Below the pieces are notes generated by a model that was not told the origin of the DNA, ran no database searches, and saw nothing but the letters and a program-made list of their open reading frames with translations. Shown here piece after piece: positions 35,774 through 45,112 of a DNA stretch of 64,000 bases; within the stretch, counting starts at the first letter, position 1, and the number at the start of each line of letters is the position of its first letter. Source of the stretch: Pedobacter steynii (GTDB lineage Bacteria > Bacteroidota > Bacteroidia > Sphingobacteriales > Sphingobacteriaceae); NCBI RefSeq assembly GCF_001721645.1, contig NZ_CP017141.1, forward strand, positions 3,100,001-3,164,000. The letters are read 5' to 3'. The position numbers and the translations under genes were made by a program.

Positions 35774-37552
35774 ATGCCTTTAAGAAGATTCATATTGCCA
35801 GTCATCGCTCTTTTTGTGTTGCTTTCTGTATACTGTACAAACTCATCCCCGAAACCAGGAATGGAGATGGTAAAGGATCTCCTGATTACTCAAAGTGATT
35901 CATTGAACCTTTCTTTGAACCAATTAGATGAAGCTGCCCGTGGTCGTGATACTACTCTGCTGAGGAAACGTTTTCTGGAAACCAGAAACGCCTTTAAAAA
36001 GATGGAATGGTTTTGTGAATATTATGCCCCCGGACTTTCAAGAGAAGTGAATGGTCCTCCTTTGCCAGAGGTGGAAGTGGAAGAAAATAAATCGACAGAA
36101 CCTTCCGGACTGCAGGTGATTGAAGAGCTGATTTATCCTGCACAGCCCTCGGAAAAAGAAAATCTAAAATTGGAAATCACTTCTTTGAGAGCAAGTCTTG
36201 TTCGTCTTAAATCAACAATTGTCCAGACTGAACTCACGGAAGCCCATGTATTTGATGCTTGTAAGCTGGAAATTTTTAGGATCACCATTACCGGAATTAC
36301 CGGATTTGATACTCCTTTATCTGGTTCAGGTATTGCCGAGGCGGGAGTATCGTTGAAAGCAGTGGCAGGAGTGCTCCAAATGTTCGGAAAAAATGAGGCT
36401 CTGCAGAAACAAATTGATCAGGCTGTTTCTTATGTTGGTCAGCATGTTGATTTTAATGCTTTTGACCGGATGACCTTTATCAGGGTTTATGCTAATCAGA
36501 TTTCAAAAGGCATTCTGAAATGGCAGAACGAGTTAAAGATCAAGCCACTGGAAACTGAACTGGCATTGTACAATAAAGCCGGGACCCTCTTCGATAGCGG
36601 TATTTTTAACATTAAGCATTTTGTAAATAGTGCCGAAGCGATTCCAAGTCCGGAAAAACTGGCTATCGGGAAAGCCTTATTTAATGATCCGATTGTATCC
36701 GGATCTGTAAGAACCTGTAACAGCTGTCATAAGCCAGAACTTGCTTTTTCAGACGGATTGATAAAAAGTCCGTCGCTGACACCAGGAGAATCCGTACAAA
36801 GAAATGCCCCTACACTGATGTATGCCGGATTGCAGAATGCGCAGTTTTATGATATGCGCTTCAGTAGTCTGGAGAATCAGGCCATGGATGTGATTGCGAA
36901 CAAAGATGAAATGCACGGCTCTATTGAAGAAGCTGCTAAGCGTTTAGAAAAAGACCAACGATATTATCTTTTATTTCAAAAAGCTTTTCCAGCTATGGAA
37001 AAAGAGATTAAGCCCCGCTTCGTAATGATTGCAATTGCAAGTTATATTCGTTCTTTGAGCCCTTTCAATTCCAGGTTAGATCAATACATGAGAGGGGATA
37101 ATCAGAAAATGAATCCAAATGAACTGAAGGGATTCAATTTATTTATGGGGAAAGCGAAATGTGCAACCTGTCATTTTATGCCATTATTTAATGGAACTGC
37201 CGGACCATCTTTCTCTAATACTGAAGGCGAAGTTTTAGGAGTATTGCAGGATCCTAAAGCCAAAAAGCCTATAATTGATTCTGATGAAGGCAGGTATAAC
37301 TGGACCAAAATGGATGTGTTGAAATTCGCTTTTAAGACGCCTACATTGAGAAATATTGCTTTAACCGGGCCATATATGCATAATGGTGCGTATGAGACAC
37401 TAGAAGAAGTAATGGATTTTTACAATAAAGGCGGTGCTGCAGGAATGGGAATCAAGCTGGATAACCAGACCTTATCTCCTGATCCATTAAATCTGAGTGA
37501 AAAGGAGATACAGGATATTATTGCTTTTTTAAAGACGCTGAATGATCAATAA
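35774..37552 (+). CDS. Di-haem cytochrome c peroxidase/MauG-family lipoprotein with N-terminal helical domain
   Basis: A 592-aa protein starting at ATG 35774, which gives the lipobox LLSVYC. Residues about 25-280 are all-helical and resemble the imelysin/EfeO-like type (RNAFKKMEWFCEYYAPG). The C-terminal peroxidase domain (about 290-590) has two haem c motifs, CNSCHKPELAFSDG and CATCHFMPLFNG, and the distal-side segment KTPTLRNIALTGPYMHNG. This fits periplasmic electron transfer or oxidative modification of a partner protein. It is adjacent to the PhoX-like gene. A longer frame from 35708 would put 22 unusual residues before the signal peptide and is rejected. Confidence 0.85.
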   Translation: MPLRRFILPVIALFVLLSVYCTNSSPKPGMEMVKDLLITQSDSLNLSLNQLDEAARGRDTTLLRKRFLETRNAFKKMEWFCEYYAPGLSREVNGPPLPEVEVEENKSTEPSGLQVIEELIYPAQPSEKENLKLEITSLRASLVRLKSTIVQTELTEAHVFDACKLEIFRITITGITGFDTPLSGSGIAEAGVSLKAVAGVLQMFGKNEALQKQIDQAVSYVGQHVDFNAFDRMTFIRVYANQISKGILKWQNELKIKPLETELALYNKAGTLFDSGIFNIKHFVNSAEAIPSPEKLAIGKALFNDPIVSGSVRTCNSCHKPELAFSDGLIKSPSLTPGESVQRNAPTLMYAGLQNAQFYDMRFSSLENQAMDVIANKDEMHGSIEEAAKRLEKDQRYYLLFQKAFPAMEKEIKPRFVMIAIASYIRSLSPFNSRLDQYMRGDNQKMNPNELKGFNLFMGKAKCATCHFMPLFNGTAGPSFSNTEGEVLGVLQDPKAKKPIIDSDEGRYNWTKMDVLKFAFKTPTLRNIALTGPYMHNGAYETLEEVMDFYNKGGAAGMGIKLDNQTLSPDPLNLSEKEIQDIIAFLKTLNDQ

Positions 37553-37592
37553 AAAAGAAAGGGGGCTATAAATTCAGCCCCCTTTCTTTTTT
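37551..37592. terminator. Strong bidirectional terminator
   Basis: AAAAAAGAAAGGGGGCT (37551-37567) pairs with AGCCCCCTTTCTTTTTT (37576-37592). It starts inside the stop codon of the di-haem gene and also serves the convergent ABC permease gene ending at 37601. Confidence 0.9.
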
Positions 37593-37600
37593 ATCATCTG

Positions 37601-38692
37601 TTACTCCCATTTGAAAACCTTCACGGCAACGGCATAGATTCCGATACCCCAGATCACCATGATCAGGATTTGATGTTTCACATCCCATAATCCGGCGCCC
37701 TCAAAGGCTACCTTTCTCATGGCATCATTCAAATAAGTTAAAGGTAATGCCCGGCTGATTGGCTGAAGCCAGTTCGGAAAAGCATCTATAGAGAAAAACG
37801 TGCCCGACAGCAAGAACTGAGGCAAGGTAATGATATTGGAAATGGGAGGGATCGTACTTTCACTTTTAGCGATTCCTGAAACTACAAAACCGAAGCCCAT
37901 AAAGACAATCAATCCGATGATTGATAGCAACAGCATATTAATTACCGTGACTGCCCCATTGATCAATGTAAAATGGAAAAAGAAATGACCAAGCAGGATA
38001 ATGAATACTGCGCCCAGTAAGGCAAAACCTATTCTGGCAATTCCTTCCCCGAAGACGATGCTTGATTTCCTTACCGGAGTGGCAAAGAAACGTTTGATTA
38101 CTAAGGTCTGGCGTAAGCTGAAAAAGACGAATGCTGTTCCAAAAACGCCTGTGCTCAACAGGGAGAAGCCAAGTTGTCCTGGTAGAATGAAATCTATTGT
38201 ACGGTAGATTCTTCCCTGCACCGTGCTTTCATTTAGCTGTGCAACAGAAGGCATGACATCTTTTGTATTTAGAGTATACATCAGGTTGTGAACCACAGAT
38301 TTAAGAATATTTCCCTTGTCTATGGAAGCAGAGGTATATTGGATATTGGCCAGGTAAGCGGGCTTTCCTGCCGGATTTTTTTGTACCTCAATTAAGGCAT
38401 CAATATGTCCTTTTTCCAGCCCTGTTTTGATGTCTGCAGCATCTTTGTCTTTAATGATGTGGACAATTGAAGTTCCTTCCAGTGCTTTAATAATCGGGTT
38501 TTGAAGGTCAGAACCTGGAGCGATGGCCAGGTCTACTTTTACTCCGCCACCACCTAAAAATCCAAAGACCAGGATGAACACTAAAGGAAAGGCTAATGTA
38601 AACACTACTGCTGAAGGGCTACGCATAATCGAGCGGAAACTTGCTTTCGCAAGGGCCAGGGTAGCTTTAGTATTATTGTAAGGTTTGCTCAT
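37601..38692 (-). CDS. ABC-2 type transporter permease
   Basis: A 363-aa permease. One N-terminal helix (SPSAVVFTLAFPLVFILVFG) is followed by a large extracytoplasmic loop (about residues 50-170). Five more helices then end in QILIMVIWGIGIYAVAVKVF. The fold is that of the YhhJ/DrrB-like exporters. It begins 9 nt after the ATPase gene, so the two form one exporter. The substrate is unknown: a drug, lipid or cell-wall compound. Confidence 0.92.
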   Translation of the reverse strand: MSKPYNNTKATLALAKASFRSIMRSPSAVVFTLAFPLVFILVFGFLGGGGVKVDLAIAPGSDLQNPIIKALEGTSIVHIIKDKDAADIKTGLEKGHIDALIEVQKNPAGKPAYLANIQYTSASIDKGNILKSVVHNLMYTLNTKDVMPSVAQLNESTVQGRIYRTIDFILPGQLGFSLLSTGVFGTAFVFFSLRQTLVIKRFFATPVRKSSIVFGEGIARIGFALLGAVFIILLGHFFFHFTLINGAVTVINMLLLSIIGLIVFMGFGFVVSGIAKSESTIPPISNIITLPQFLLSGTFFSIDAFPNWLQPISRALPLTYLNDAMRKVAFEGAGLWDVKHQILIMVIWGIGIYAVAVKVFKWE

Positions 38693-38701
38693 GTATCTAT
38701 T

Positions 38702-39472
38702 TTAATTGTCCTCTCTCCACTCTTTTCCTGTCAGGTTGATGAAAACGTCTTCCAGATTGGCTTTTTTAACTTCTTTTTTCCGTTCAAACCCGCTGTTGAT
38801 CAGTTGGTCTATCAAATTGTCCGGTGTATCCAGGGCAATGATTTCTCCACGCTCCACAAAAGCAACACGGTCACAAAGCTGTTCTGCTTCGTCCATATAA
38901 TGGGTGGTGATGACTACTGTGGTTCCATTGTTTCTGATGTCGATGATCAGGTCCCAGAGGTTGCGGCGTGCCTGAGGATCAAGTCCGGTAGTAGGCTCGT
39001 CCAGGAAAATGATCTTTGGAGAGTTGATGAGGGTAGTGGCAATAGAGAAGCGCTGTTTTTGTCCGCCGGACAGTGCTTTATATTTTGCTTTGGCTTTGTC
39101 CTGCAGATTTACTTTTTCCAGCATTTCCATTGGCTTGATGTCTACACCATAAAGCCCGGAAAATAGTTCCATTAATTCGACCAGGTTGAGATTTGGATAG
39201 TATCCTGCTGCCTGCAGCTGTACACCAATGATCCTTTTTATTTTACTGGCATCTTTATCTACGGAATATCCATCTACAGTGATCTCCCCGGAGGTTTTCT
39301 CTCTGAGGGTTTCAATAATCTCTAAAGTGGTGGTTTTTCCTGCTCCGTTCGGGCCGAGAAGGCCGAATATTTCGTTTTGATATACATCAAAGCTGATGCC
39401 TTGCACTGCGGTAAAGTCTTCGTATTTTTTAACAAGGTTCTTTACACTGATAATGGCATTGGTGTTGTCCAT
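38702..39472 (-). CDS. ABC transporter ATP-binding protein
   Basis: A 256-aa ATPase with Walker A GPNGAGKTT, signature ALSGGQKQRFS, Walker B IIFLDEPTTGLDPQ and the switch His in VVITTHYMDEAEQLCD. It belongs to the DrrA/CcmA-like class that pairs with ABC-2 permeases such as the one immediately downstream. Confidence 0.95.
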   Translation of the reverse strand: MDNTNAIISVKNLVKKYEDFTAVQGISFDVYQNEIFGLLGPNGAGKTTTLEIIETLREKTSGEITVDGYSVDKDASKIKRIIGVQLQAAGYYPNLNLVELMELFSGLYGVDIKPMEMLEKVNLQDKAKAKYKALSGGQKQRFSIATTLINSPKIIFLDEPTTGLDPQARRNLWDLIIDIRNNGTTVVITTHYMDEAEQLCDRVAFVERGEIIALDTPDNLIDQLINSGFERKKEVKKANLEDVFINLTGKEWREDN

Positions 39473-39571
39473 GGTATAAATGTAAGAAGGTTTAGAAGAA
39501 TAGAAAACCTAATCCTTGCTAAACCTTCGAATATGTCGGTAAAATGATGTTTTAATCCGGTTGATCCCTAA

Positions 39572-40684
39572 TTACCAGGCCAGTTCGCCTTTGATCATCT
39601 CAATGAAATCATCAAACAGGTAACGTGAATCGTGTGGACCTGGAGAAGACTCCGGGTGATATTGTACAGAGAACGCCTTTTTACCTTTTACCCTGATACC
39701 TTCGATACTTTGGTCATTCAGGTTAATGTGGGTGATCTCTACTTTGTCAGAATTTCTTACTTCATCCGGAACTACACCAAAACCATGGTTCTGAGAAGTC
39801 ACTTCGCAGTGATTTTTGATAATGTTTTTTACCGGGTGGTTTAAACCTCTGTGTCCGTTAAACATTTTCATCGTTCCGATTCCGTTTGCTTCTGCCAGTA
39901 ACTGGTGACCTAAGCAAATTCCAAACAATGGTTTATCTGCAGCCAATACCTGTTTAACCGTTTCGATTGCATAAGGCATTGCCGATGGATCACCGGGGCC
40001 ATTAGAGATAAAGTAACCGTCAGCACCCCATTTGTCCATTTCCTCAAAGCTTGTTTTAGCAGGGAATACCTGTACATAAATATCTCTGTCGTCGAAATTG
40101 CGAAGGATGTTCTTTTTAATCCCAAGGTCTAAAGCAGCAATTTTGTAGGTTGCATCAGGAGAACCGTAGAAATAAGCTTCTTTGGTAGATACCTGAGAAG
40201 ACAATTCCAGTCCGTCCATAGATGGAACTTCTGCCAGTTTCGCTTTCAGTTCTTCCAGGTCAGTGATTTCAGAAGAGATAATGGCATTCATCGCTCCTTT
40301 ATGTCTGATATGACGTACCAAAGCGCGGGTGTCGATATCTGAAATCCCTACAATGTTTTCATTTTGAAAATAATCCTGAATAGATTCAGAGGCTTCTTTA
40401 CGGCTAAATCCGATGTTGTAATTTTTACAAACCAGACCTGCAATTTTGATGCTGTCAGATTCTATTTCTTCTCTATGGATTCCATAATTCCCAATATGTG
40501 CATTGGTGGTGACCATGATCTGTCCGAAGTAAGAAGGATCAGTGAAAATTTCCTGATATCCTGTCATTCCGGTGTTGAAACAGATCTCTCCGGTAGTTGT
40601 GCCGATTTTTCCCGCAGCTTTTCCGTAGTAAACGGTGCCATCAGCCAATAACAAGATTGCAGGTAACTTGGTGTAGTTAGTCAT
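39572..40684 (-). CDS. carA: Carbamoyl-phosphate synthase small subunit
   Basis: A 370-aa glutaminase subunit that supplies ammonia for carbamoyl phosphate in pyrimidine and arginine synthesis. The N-terminal CPSase_sm domain includes GEICFNTGMTGYQEIFTDPSY. The class I amidotransferase domain has the nucleophile in GICLGHQLLAEANG and the His/Glu in SVQYHPESSPGP. carB is not next to it. It has its own promoter 122 nt upstream. Confidence 0.97.
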   Translation of the reverse strand: MTNYTKLPAILLLADGTVYYGKAAGKIGTTTGEICFNTGMTGYQEIFTDPSYFGQIMVTTNAHIGNYGIHREEIESDSIKIAGLVCKNYNIGFSRKEASESIQDYFQNENIVGISDIDTRALVRHIRHKGAMNAIISSEITDLEELKAKLAEVPSMDGLELSSQVSTKEAYFYGSPDATYKIAALDLGIKKNILRNFDDRDIYVQVFPAKTSFEEMDKWGADGYFISNGPGDPSAMPYAIETVKQVLAADKPLFGICLGHQLLAEANGIGTMKMFNGHRGLNHPVKNIIKNHCEVTSQNHGFGVVPDEVRNSDKVEITHINLNDQSIEGIRVKGKKAFSVQYHPESSPGPHDSRYLFDDFIEMIKGELAW

Positions 40685-40805
40685 TGTGTGTATAAAAATG
40701 AGAAATTATGGTGAAAAAAGAGAAAAATGATGGTTTATGCGTGATTTTGATCTCACTTCTGTAGTTAACAAATGTGCTGTTAAGTAACCCCTTCATTTCG
40801 GGATA

Positions 40806-40836
40806 CAAAGATACGTTTTTGATGATTTAAATCAAG
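40806..40836 (-). promoter_or_regulatory. Bacteroidota-type promoter for carA
   Basis: On the minus strand CTTG (40836-40833), 19 bp, then TATCTTTG (40813-40806). The -7 match is exact and the -33 is three of four. The leader to carA is about 115 nt, long enough for leader control, but I see no clear riboswitch. Confidence 0.6.
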
Positions 40837-40951
40837 ACTTTTTTTAACATTCTGTAAGAGACAGGGTAATGGATCGGGGAGGAGGACAAAGTATCCCCTC
40901 CTGATTCTGTCAGAAAAAGAATAAAAGTCGCTTTATTTCGGATGTAAAAAC

Positions 40952-40959
40952 TAATTTTG
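40952..40959 (+). promoter_or_regulatory. -7 element before panB
   Basis: TAATTTTG is an exact TAnnTTTG, 21 nt before the ATG at 40981. It includes the TTG at 40957, so that codon cannot be the panB start. Confidence 0.5.
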
Positions 40960-40980
40960 CCCAAACTAAAATATAAAAAC

Positions 40981-41796
40981 ATGTCTGTAAATAAAGAAGT
41001 AAAACGGATAACTACCCATATTTTGCAAGCAATGAAGCAACGTGGAGAAAAGATCGCGATGTTGACTGCTTATGACTATTCTATGGCGACCATCCTTGAT
41101 GATGCCGGCTTAGATGTATTATTGGTTGGAGACTCCGCTTCCAATGTAATGGCGGGACATGAAACTACTTTGCCGATTACGCTGGATCAGATGATTTACC
41201 ATGCGCAATCTGTAGTTAGAGGTGCTTCACGTGCTTTAGTTGTCGTTGACCTTCCTTTTGGATCTTATCAGGGAAATTCAAAAGAAGCTTTGAATTCTGC
41301 TATCCGCATCATGAAAGAATCCGGTGCGCATGCCGTGAAGATGGAAGGTGGAACAGAAATCGTTGAATCTGTACAAAGAATTATTACAGCGGGAATTCCT
41401 GTAATGGGGCATTTAGGTTTAACGCCTCAATCTATCTATAAATTCGGAACTTATACTGTAAGGGCAAAGGATGAGGCTGAGGCTTATAAATTGAAAACAG
41501 ATGCCAAGGCATTGCAGGAAGCAGGATGTTTTGCAGTGGTACTGGAAAAGATTCCGGCAACACTGGGTAAAGAGGTTTCTGAAGCGCTCGATATTCCTAC
41601 TATAGGAATTGGTGCCGGCCCTGACTGCGACGGACAGGTGTTGGTAGTTAATGATATGATCGGTTTGACAAAAGGCTTTAAACCGCGTTTCTTGCGTCAG
41701 TATGTAAACCTTTACGACGGTATTTTAAACGCCGCGCAGTCTTATATTAAGGATGTGAAATCAAGTGATTTCCCTAATGAAAAAGAGCAGTACTAA
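40981..41796 (+). CDS. panB: 3-methyl-2-oxobutanoate hydroxymethyltransferase
   Basis: A 271-aa enzyme of pantothenate/CoA synthesis (ketopantoate from alpha-ketoisovalerate and methylene-THF). Signatures are [34 protein letters not shown], the DLPFGSYQ metal-site loop, [15 protein letters not shown] and [18 protein letters not shown] 40981 was chosen because the -7 element lies just upstream. It is followed 40 nt later by a pseudouridine synthase gene. Confidence 0.97.
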   Translation: MSVNKEVKRITTHILQAMKQRGEKIAMLTAYDYSMATILDDAGLDVLLVGDSASNVMAGHETTLPITLDQMIYHAQSVVRGASRALVVVDLPFGSYQGNSKEALNSAIRIMKESGAHAVKMEGGTEIVESVQRIITAGIPVMGHLGLTPQSIYKFGTYTVRAKDEAEAYKLKTDAKALQEAGCFAVVLEKIPATLGKEVSEALDIPTIGIGAGPDCDGQVLVVNDMIGLTKGFKPRFLRQYVNLYDGILNAAQSYIKDVKSSDFPNEKEQY

Positions 41797-41836
41797 GTTT
41801 TAGAATCAGGGGCTTAAAATTGCTCCACATACAAAG

Positions 41837-42523
41837 ATGCCAATAACAGCAAAAGACATACTTTATGAAGATAATCACCTGATCGCTATTAGTAAGCGGG
41901 CAGGGGATATCGTTCAGATAGATGAAACCGGGGATGAACCCCTGGATGAGCAGGTAAAAAAATACCTCGCAAAAACCTATAATAAGCCAAACAGTGCTTT
42001 TCTTGGTGTGGTTCACCGCTTAGACAGACCTGTGAGTGGTGTAATTCTATTTGCAAAAACCAGTAAAGCACTGGAACGGATGAATGCTGTTTTCAAAAAC
42101 AGAGAAGTTAAGAAAACCTATTGGGCAGTGGTTAGAAATAAACCTGCAAAAGCTTCGGGTACTTTGGTTCACTGGTTGGTTAAAAACCCACAAAAAAATG
42201 TAGTGACTCCACATAACGTAGAAGTGGCAGGAAGCCAGCGTGCGGAACTTAGTTATAGATTAATCGGAGAACTGAATGGTTATTACCTGATTGAAGTAGA
42301 TCCCCTTACCGGAAGGTCACATCAGATCAGGGTACAGTTGTCAACCCTGGGATGTCCGATCGTGGGAGACAATAAGTATGGTTACCCCAGAGGGAGCAGA
42401 AAAGGAAGCATTTGTTTGCATGCCCGTCGTTTGCAATTTATTCATCCTGTAAAAAAGGAACCGGTAAATATCTTTGCCAGACTTCCGGTAGATGGCTTTT
42501 GGGAAAAGTTCGAGAACATGTAA
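41837..42523 (+). CDS. RluA-family RNA pseudouridine synthase
   Basis: A 228-aa pseudouridine synthase with the catalytic Asp in VVHRLDRPVSGVILFAKT and the downstream RSHQIRVQLSTLGCPIVGD and ICLHARRLQF blocks. It lacks an N-terminal S4 domain and so belongs to the shorter RluA/TruC-like subgroup. The RNA target cannot be assigned. Confidence 0.92.
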   Translation: MPITAKDILYEDNHLIAISKRAGDIVQIDETGDEPLDEQVKKYLAKTYNKPNSAFLGVVHRLDRPVSGVILFAKTSKALERMNAVFKNREVKKTYWAVVRNKPAKASGTLVHWLVKNPQKNVVTPHNVEVAGSQRAELSYRLIGELNGYYLIEVDPLTGRSHQIRVQLSTLGCPIVGDNKYGYPRGSRKGSICLHARRLQFIHPVKKEPVNIFARLPVDGFWEKFENM

Positions 42524-42530
42524 AAACCGT

Positions 42531-42572
42531 AATTCAGAATAAATACGTTTTGAAGCGTATCTATTCTGAATT
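42531..42572. terminator. Long hairpin between convergent genes
   Basis: AATTCAGAATAAATACG (42531-42547) pairs with CGTATCTATTCTGAATT (42556-42572) with one mismatch. There is no T run after it, so the terminator role is inferred from its position after the pseudouridine synthase stop. Confidence 0.55.
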
Positions 42573-42620
42573 GGATTACGATCTAAGGGCGTTTAAAATT
42601 TTATTAATTAGGTTTGATGA

Positions 42621-43379
42621 TTAGTACAATGCGGCAGTTGCTGCTTTGTCTTTTACAGACAATACTGTTGCACCAGATCCACATTGTCCGCCATTCATAA
42701 TAGATAAAGCATCAGTTCCACCTACTCCTGGTACATTAATCGCACTGCTTTCGCCGATAGCGGCCCAGTTGGTATGTCTGAATGAGATGTTATGGCCAAA
42801 TTCATGACAAATGGTTCTGGCACGCTGAGCAAAACTATTTCCGGCGATATAAGCCTTATTAATTCTGATCAGGTTACCTGCTCTTCCTCCGGAAGGAAAA
42901 GTACCTGAACCACAAACTCCATTTCCAAGATTCACGTTGGTGATCCTGATATCATACGGAGCAGCAGCTACTATACTAAAGTTTAATGCAGAGCCTGCAA
43001 CAGCATTCCACTGTGCAATGGCGGAAGTAATTTCCGCGTTCATACTGGCCATTGAAGGATCTACAAATACTTTGATATTTGCTGCATTTGCAGGGCTTAC
43101 TAAAGTACCGGTGTAGTACTGCTCCAATTTCGGACTTCCATCTGTAACTGGAACGTCCATGTTTTTAGGAAAACTAATGTCTTCCTCCACCATGTACTCC
43201 GTTCCAAGATCAACGATACTGGAAGATGGAAATCCAAGACTTCTGATGTAATTGTAAACTTTGTCATTTTTTTCTTGTTGTGGTTCGTTAACAAGAGGTG
43301 CGTCTTTGGTTTTAGAGCACGATGAAATCGCCAGTGCAATCAATGCAATAGAGGCGATGTTTTTTAAATTTTTGATCAT
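42621..43379 (-). CDS. M57-like (dual-action HEIGH) metallopeptidase lipoprotein
   Basis: A 252-aa secreted lipoprotein from ATG 43379 with lipobox LAISSC. The active-site segment is ICHEFGHNISFRHTNW, an HExxHxxxxxH zinc motif of the M57 family (usual form HEIGHTIGFRHT). The C-terminus is VKDKAATAALY. It probably digests extracellular protein. The longer frame from 43424 would place 15 residues before the signal peptide. There is no partner gene; the neighbour on the left is convergent. Confidence 0.85.
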   Translation of the reverse strand: MIKNLKNIASIALIALAISSCSKTKDAPLVNEPQQEKNDKVYNYIRSLGFPSSSIVDLGTEYMVEEDISFPKNMDVPVTDGSPKLEQYYTGTLVSPANAANIKVFVDPSMASMNAEITSAIAQWNAVAGSALNFSIVAAAPYDIRITNVNLGNGVCGSGTFPSGGRAGNLIRINKAYIAGNSFAQRARTICHEFGHNISFRHTNWAAIGESSAINVPGVGGTDALSIMNGGQCGSGATVLSVKDKAATAALY

Positions 43380-43741
43380 AATAGGGATGAGGTTAGTTAG
43401 ATCGTAATATTCTAATATAAGCATATCTTATTAATAAAAAATATTATGAATAATAAATTTTATTAAATAATACTGAAAATGTATATGTTAATGTTACACT
43501 AAGTTCTGCTTATTTTCTTCCGGTGAAAGGATTAAAATTTAGTTTTTACCTATGCAGGCGCATATTTTATATTTTAACAACGCCAGATAGAAGCGGTAAA
43601 ATGTTAGTTTTTTTATTTAAAAAAAAATATTTTTTATCAGACAATCTGCTTGATTAGTAAGGGTATATGGTTGAATTAATCCTGATTTCGATTGTTTAAT
43701 TTTAGTTAATTAACCTATTGTAAACCAAATATTAAACCATC
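43380..43741. other. 362-bp AT-rich gene-free region
   Basis: This is the divergent intergenic space between two lipoprotein genes. It is very AT rich with several T and A runs. I see no gene, strong hairpin or exact promoter match in it. Confidence 0.5.
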
Positions 43742-44458
43742 ATGAAATTAATTCCTTTAATGACTGCCGCTGTGGTATTGTCTTTTTTTCAATTATCTTG
43801 TAAGAAGAATGAGGGGCAGGTAGCCCAGACAGAGGTTTCTGGACAAGGAGAGGCATCCGCTCAGGAGATCGGGATCAGTTCCCTGACTAGCGGCTGGACG
43901 CAAACAGCTTATACCTACAGTATCCAGACGCCTCATGATTTACCACAGTCAGATCGTTATACGTATGCCAGCGGACAGCATACCTTCTGGATTTATCCCG
44001 GTGATAGCCCGCATACCCCAACCAGTAATTCCGGCCCAAGGTCTGAGTTTCGGATGAAGAACGATTACCTGTTGGGTAAACATCAGTTTGAGGGAGATGT
44101 GTATATTGTTCCTGGCTCTACGGGAACCGATGTGATGCAGGTTTTTGGAGGAGTAACCAATGCGACTTCTTTTATGATGAAAGTCTTTTCTGCAAACAAT
44201 GGTACGCTGAAGCGTTATGGCAGCCAGACATTGATGACCAATGTATACAGCAGGTGGATTCATGTGAACGTACAACACGATGCCGATAATGGCAAAATCT
44301 ATGTGTATCTGGATAATACACATGTCGGAACCTTTGATGACCGTGGACAGGCCACTCATTATTTCAAATGCGGAACCTATAATATTGAGGGTAACCGATC
44401 GGAAACGAGGTGGAAAAATATCAAGTATTGGAAGAATGGCCCGATAGGGGTTCTTTAG
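43742..44458 (+). CDS. Alginate-lyase-2 (PL7-like) fold lipoprotein, possibly non-catalytic
   Basis: A 238-aa lipoprotein (lipobox FQLSC) with a jelly-roll of the alginate_lyase2 superfamily. The strand motifs GPRSEFRM (compare the PL7 RSELR/RTELR) and YFKCGTYNI (compare YFKAGxYNQ) are present. The middle motif is VMQVFGG where PL7 lyases have QIH or QVH, so the catalytic His is missing. The plant citrate-binding-protein-like branch of the fold shares the TPHDLPQSDRY and HTFWIYPGD type of segment. A carbohydrate- or organic-acid-binding role is therefore as likely as lyase activity. Confidence 0.7.
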   Translation: MKLIPLMTAAVVLSFFQLSCKKNEGQVAQTEVSGQGEASAQEIGISSLTSGWTQTAYTYSIQTPHDLPQSDRYTYASGQHTFWIYPGDSPHTPTSNSGPRSEFRMKNDYLLGKHQFEGDVYIVPGSTGTDVMQVFGGVTNATSFMMKVFSANNGTLKRYGSQTLMTNVYSRWIHVNVQHDADNGKIYVYLDNTHVGTFDDRGQATHYFKCGTYNIEGNRSETRWKNIKYWKNGPIGVL

Positions 44459-44469
44459 CTATTATAAGG

Positions 44470-44500
44470 ATCAAAACGGCTTTTTAAAAGCCGTTTTGAT
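44470..44500. terminator. Bidirectional terminator
   Basis: ATCAAAACGGCTTTT and AAAAGCCGTTTTGAT arms lie between the two convergent genes ending at 44458 and 44507. Confidence 0.8.
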
Positions 44501-44506
44501 CTAAAA

Positions 44507-45001
44507 TTACTTACATTCTACAGGAGTAAAAATAAGTTGACTATCAAATTTTAAAGCTTTCCGGTTTTTGAAGACAGACCTTCCGTCTTTTTCTTCTGAC
44601 TCTCCATATCCTTCATAGAGCTTACCGTCTTTTTTCAAAAATACGACTTGTCTGACTGATCTCAGTCCTTCGGAATCGAAGGTATAATCTGCGATAATGG
44701 TGTCTCCTTTAACTTCACCTGCAATGGTTCCTTTATTGGCATCCTTTTCGAAAAGGTGATACTTAAGATTACCTGTCAGCTCTTCTCCTTTAATTGTAAG
44801 GCTGAGGGACGCAGTATCTCTATTTTTAGTGTATGTATAACAACTGGTAGAATTTTCGGCTGCAGGATTTGTCGGGCTAAAAGTAGTATCCAGAGCAATC
44901 ATTTCGGTCGTGTCCTTTGCTTTTTTTTCTGTATTGTTACTCGTGCAGGAGGCCACTATAGCGGCGAGTCCTGCAAATAGGAAAAGAATCTTTTTCATCA
45001 T
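44507..45001 (-). CDS. Hypothetical lipoprotein, 164 aa
   Basis: Signal peptide and lipobox (GLAAIVASC) are followed by a Ser/Thr-rich linker and a small beta-rich domain. The phrases LTGNLKYHLFEKDANKG and IIADYTFDSEGLRS look like the beta strands of a lipocalin/NigD-like barrel. I do not recognise a functional family. Met2 is an equally good start. Confidence 0.75.
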   Translation of the reverse strand: MMKKILFLFAGLAAIVASCTSNNTEKKAKDTTEMIALDTTFSPTNPAAENSTSCYTYTKNRDTASLSLTIKGEELTGNLKYHLFEKDANKGTIAGEVKGDTIIADYTFDSEGLRSVRQVVFLKKDGKLYEGYGESEEKDGRSVFKNRKALKFDSQLIFTPVECK

Positions 45002-45056
45002 TTATAGAGTTAATTCCCGATTATACTGCAATTGCCCTGCCAAAAGCGTTTCATAA

Positions 45057-45093
45057 AAATGCCCCCAAAATTATCTGAATTTTGGGGGCATTT
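45057..45093 (-). terminator. Terminator at the end of the polysaccharide utilisation locus
   Basis: AAATGCCCCCAAAATT and AATTTTGGGGGCATTT arms are followed by a T run on the minus strand. It lies 20 nt past the GH30 stop. Confidence 0.9.
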
Positions 45094-45112
45094 CAAGAGG
45101 CAGAGCCTGGTT

